A stretch of DNA of 16,278 bases from Armatimonadetes bacterium UBA5829 (GTDB taxonomy: Bacteria > Armatimonadota > UBA5829), in NCBI GenBank assembly GCA_002431715.1, contig DJHI01000296.1:6914-23191 (forward strand), written 5' to 3'. Positions within the stretch are counted from its first letter, which is position 1, and the number at the start of each line of letters is the position of its first letter. The translations under genes and the position numbers were made by a program. The notes under the pieces were generated by a model. It saw only the letters and a program-made list of their open reading frames with translations. It had not been told where the DNA came from and searched no databases. Positions 13,713 to 16,278 of the stretch are shown here, one piece after another.

Positions 13713-15974
13713 CTACTTTTTTACCAGCAGAGCGAGGTCTATATACTGCCCGCCCCAGTCCTGCCAGCAGTGAACCGCTATAGTATTGCGACCCGGCTTA
13801 AGGGCTTTTTTAACGGCGGACGTGACATTCATGCCGACATAACCGTCGCTCCATCCGCTGCCCTGCCATATACACTCTCCGTTGAGATAAACCTGGGTCT
13901 CGTCGTCGTAATGAATTGCCAGCATAGCGTCTTTAATATTTGCATTGCCGACCTCGAAATCCTGACGGAGCCAGATATCTTTTGTCGTCCATGGCGTACT
14001 TACATACTGCTCCCATCCAGGCCTCTTACCGAATGCTCCATAGCCGACCAGCCATGATTCATCATTAAAACCGGCGTTCATCCAGTTATCGGCGGGCTTA
14101 TCGAGTGTATAACGCCATGCAGCCCTGGAAGTGTCCTGAAACGCTCCTACAAGCACATCCCACTCATCATCCGTCACCTTTTCGGAGACATTAATCGGCG
14201 GATTTTTCTCATATGCGGCTTTGCGAGCATTTATCTTCTTTATCTTTGCTATATCGAACTTGGGCTTACGATCATATGTGTATATGCCGTTATGTTCCTG
14301 CTCGACATCAGTCAACTGAGTATAGCAGAAACCGAAGTGAGTGCTGTCCAGCAGAGCATCGGCCAAACCTTTGTATCGCGTGTAGAACTCATCCAAATCT
14401 TTAGGGGTCGAACCATAGCCCCAACCACCGCCGGAGAGTTCCCAGTGGGTGCCTCCATATTCACTTACGAAAAACGGCTGCAGCGCTCTGAGCTTGGAGG
14501 TGCCGTATCGCTTCGGAAGACCACCCGATTCGCCTGCGAACGCATCGACCCAGCGGCCTCTGAATGTGACCGGATTCTGATCGTAGTCGTGCGCATCAAG
14601 AACTTCGGGGTCGGGAATACCATGCGTCCAGCCGCTCGAATCGATTATCGGACGGGACGGATCGACTGCGCGGGTTATATTGACCACACTGTTTTGAAGA
14701 GCCACCGCGGCATCGTTGCTCTCGTTAAAAGGACACCATCCGACTATCGACGGGTGGTTTCTATCTCGTCTGACAACCTGGACCCATTCATCTACCACAT
14801 TGAGATTGACAAACGGATTGGAATAGTTCAGTCCCCAGTTGGGATACTCACCCCATGTTATGTAGCCGAGCTTATCAGCCCAGTAGTGGTACCTGGGATC
14901 GAATACCTTTTGATGAAGTCTCGCGCCGTTGAACCCTGCAGCCTGCGACATCTCAATGTCATGACGCAGCGCATCATCGGTGGGAGCGGTCCAGATGCCG
15001 TCGGGATAGTAGCCCTGGTCAAGAACAAGTCTCTGAAACACCGGTTTGTCATTTATAAGAATGGCAGCGCCCTGTATGGAGACCTTGCGAAGGCCGAAAT
15101 ACGAGTTGAGCTTATCGACCACCTGCTTGCCCCGCATCAGGGTAAACTTAAGAGTATACAGGTAAGGATCGTCAACCGACCACAGATGCTTCTTAGAGAG
15201 ATTGATTACAAGGTAGTTATCTCGCCAATCAGCAGGGGTGGTCGCACTGCCGACAAGTTTGCCTGCGGCGTAAGCATCCGCTTTGATTGTCAGGCCCCTG
15301 CTCGGGCCGCTGACCTCTGCCTGAATCAGTACCCTTGAATTATCAGGATCAGATTCCAGCTTGTAATCCATAATATATGAGGAACCAACACCTTCGAGCC
15401 ATACTGTCTGCCATATGCCGGTGGTTCTGGTGTAGACACAGCCCTGACTTTCAAGTGAAGAGGCCTGCTTACCGAGAGGCTGAAGACCGCTGCGGGTATC
15501 GTCAAAGGCGTGAATGACTAAAGTGTTTTCACCCTTTGTGAGATATTTAGTTATATCATACGCAAACGAAGCGCTTCCGCCAATGTGCTGGCCGACAGGC
15601 TGGCCGTTAACCCATACCCCGGTTTTGTAATCACTTGCGCCAACATGAATCAGGGTGCGAGGCGACTTCCAATCCGACGGAAGCTCAAAGGTCCGGCGGT
15701 ACCAGACGTTCTTTATAAAGCCTTTTCTCTCCAGACCCGAAAGTTTGCTCTCTCGACAAAAGGGGACGATTATTTTATCGGGATAGGACTTCTCTTCGAG
15801 AAACACGGCGTCATCATCATCGGTCTCGGTAAACTCCCATACGCCGTTTAGATTGAGCCACTCACTTCTCACCATCTGTGGAGTAGGATACTCAGGCCGG
15901 GGAATCGGCTGCGCAAATGAGGCACTGATCGCCGGCAGTAGCATTACTGCAAAGAAAAAGCACTTTCTTATCAC
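13713..15974 (-). CDS. Secreted glycoside hydrolase family 2 enzyme (beta-galactosidase/glucuronidase-like)
   Basis: The protein has 753 residues. A signal peptide covers about residues 1-21 (hydrophobic FFFAVMLLPAISASFAQ). A GH2 sugar-binding jelly-roll domain follows (about 35-195, with 'NGVWEF' and 'VWVNGQPVGQHIGG'), then an Ig-like domain (about 200-297) and a TIM barrel (about 300-590). The barrel holds the probable acid/base E418 in FNESND and the probable nucleophile E505 in FFVSEYGG. The QGYYPDG and HQKVFDPRYHYWADKLGY blocks are typical of a large subgroup annotated as sugar-binding GH2. Residues about 605-753 form an extra galactose-binding-like module ('VYLNGECIWQG', 'GRNTIAVHCWQ'). 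Substrate is not predictable from sequence. The start is GTG 15974, behind AAGGAG nine bases upstream. It acts outside the cytoplasm on glycans. The next gene follows after 29 bases without a terminator. Confidence 0.93.
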   Translation of the reverse strand: MIRKCFFFAVMLLPAISASFAQPIPRPEYPTPQMVRSEWLNLNGVWEFTETDDDDAVFLEEKSYPDKIIVPFCRESKLSGLERKGFIKNVWYRRTFELPSDWKSPRTLIHVGASDYKTGVWVNGQPVGQHIGGSASFAYDITKYLTKGENTLVIHAFDDTRSGLQPLGKQASSLESQGCVYTRTTGIWQTVWLEGVGSSYIMDYKLESDPDNSRVLIQAEVSGPSRGLTIKADAYAAGKLVGSATTPADWRDNYLVINLSKKHLWSVDDPYLYTLKFTLMRGKQVVDKLNSYFGLRKVSIQGAAILINDKPVFQRLVLDQGYYPDGIWTAPTDDALRHDIEMSQAAGFNGARLHQKVFDPRYHYWADKLGYITWGEYPNWGLNYSNPFVNLNVVDEWVQVVRRDRNHPSIVGWCPFNESNDAAVALQNSVVNITRAVDPSRPIIDSSGWTHGIPDPEVLDAHDYDQNPVTFRGRWVDAFAGESGGLPKRYGTSKLRALQPFFVSEYGGTHWELSGGGWGYGSTPKDLDEFYTRYKGLADALLDSTHFGFCYTQLTDVEQEHNGIYTYDRKPKFDIAKIKKINARKAAYEKNPPINVSEKVTDDEWDVLVGAFQDTSRAAWRYTLDKPADNWMNAGFNDESWLVGYGAFGKRPGWEQYVSTPWTTKDIWLRQDFEVGNANIKDAMLAIHYDDETQVYLNGECIWQGSGWSDGYVGMNVTSAVKKALKPGRNTIAVHCWQDWGGQYIDLALLVKK

Positions 15975-16210
15975 TGTGTCTTGCTCCTTACGATAGTATA
16001 TTGATGGATTGAATGCTATCCATAACAGGCTTCTTTGAAAGCTTGAGGTAATCCTGCATATTAGTAATTGATATCAAAAATACTAAATTCAGAGATTGTG
16101 CCCTCACCTTTGGGAGAGTGAACACACTTGCTCTCCACTCTCAAAGAAGGAATGACCAGCTTGTATATGTAAGCGGGCATTACTCCGTAAGTGCGAAAGG
16201 AGCTGATCTT
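15975..16210. other. Divergent promoter region with a leader hairpin
   Basis: This is the space between GH2 (minus) and the plus-strand gene at the right edge. On the minus strand TATACT (16000-15995) could be the GH2 -10 box, with no good -35. At 16108-16146 CTTT-GAGAGTG pairs with CACTCTC-AAAG (7 + 4 bp with a two-base bulge, 15-base loop) in the probable leader of the plus-strand gene. No U-tract follows. Confidence 0.35.
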
Positions 16211-16278
16211 ATGATCGAAGTCGTAGTAGCACCTGAGGAGAGCAAGGAAAAGCTCTGGGAGATGTATCAGGAATACGC
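16211..16278 (+). CDS. N-terminus of a possible GNAT-type acetyltransferase, cut by window edge
   Basis: ATG 16211 opens a frame running to the window edge (22 full codons), starting MIEVVVAPEESKEKLWEMYQ. A good ribosome site, AAAGGAG, lies nine bases upstream, and the frame diverges from GH2, so it is likely a real gene. The beta strand followed by 'APEESKEKLWEMYQEY' resembles the first strand and helix of GNAT-family N-acetyltransferases, but the acetyl-CoA-binding motif would lie outside the window. Confidence 0.5.
   Translation, partial: MIEVVVAPEESKEKLWEMYQEY

Noticed and set aside
14292-15338. Long plus-strand open frame (348 codons) opposite the GH2 gene
   Set aside because: It is a shadow of the GH2 coding sequence, with no recognisable motif.
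1-16278. tRNA or rRNA genes
   Set aside because: No cloverleaf with a T-loop GTTCRANNC and matching acceptor stem, and no rRNA-like conserved stretches, were noticed by eye; a tRNAscan-SE run would settle it.

Overview
The window looks like chromosomal DNA of an uncultured bacterium with mid GC content. The evidence is housekeeping genes (serC, fabZ), several secreted or carbohydrate-active proteins with Sec signal peptides, good Shine-Dalgarno sites and rho-independent terminators. The mix of a GxGYxYP-family protein, a secreted GH2 enzyme, a beta-propeller and a giant modular S8 protease would suit Armatimonadota or a similar lineage (Planctomycetes, Verrucomicrobia), but no gene here fixes the phylum.

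Layout. (a) 1-2448, minus strand, GC-rich: the N-terminal 239 codons of a secreted propeller-like protein with its own promoter, then a terminator and a GxGYxYP-family protein. (b) About 2450-11650, visibly AT-richer: a divergent promoter and a small self-closing hairpin (possible sRNA or attenuator) lead into a 927-residue NACHT STAND NTPase with C-terminal pentapeptide repeats, probably an anti-phage protein. It is followed by a broken two-domain Xre-type HTH gene, a possible transposase remnant, a 1494-residue secreted subtilisin-like protease on the minus strand, and an 800-base gene-free stretch full of palindromes. (c) 11660-16278, GC-rich again, minus strand: serC with a strong terminator, fabZ overlapping a small helical protein of unknown function by ATGA, and a secreted GH2 glycoside hydrolase. 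At the right edge a divergent plus-strand gene begins, possibly an acetyltransferase.

How the parts relate. GH2, the 123-residue protein and fabZ are tightly packed and may be co-transcribed; serC is separated from fabZ by a hairpin. The middle block looks like an acquired island: AT-rich, with a defence-type gene, decayed genes and many inverted repeats. The two points most worth attention are the promoter-hairpin-U-tract unit just upstream of the NACHT gene, and an A_AAA_AAG slippery heptamer near its stop codon. That heptamer would move ribosomes into the exact frame of the start-less HTH sequence downstream.
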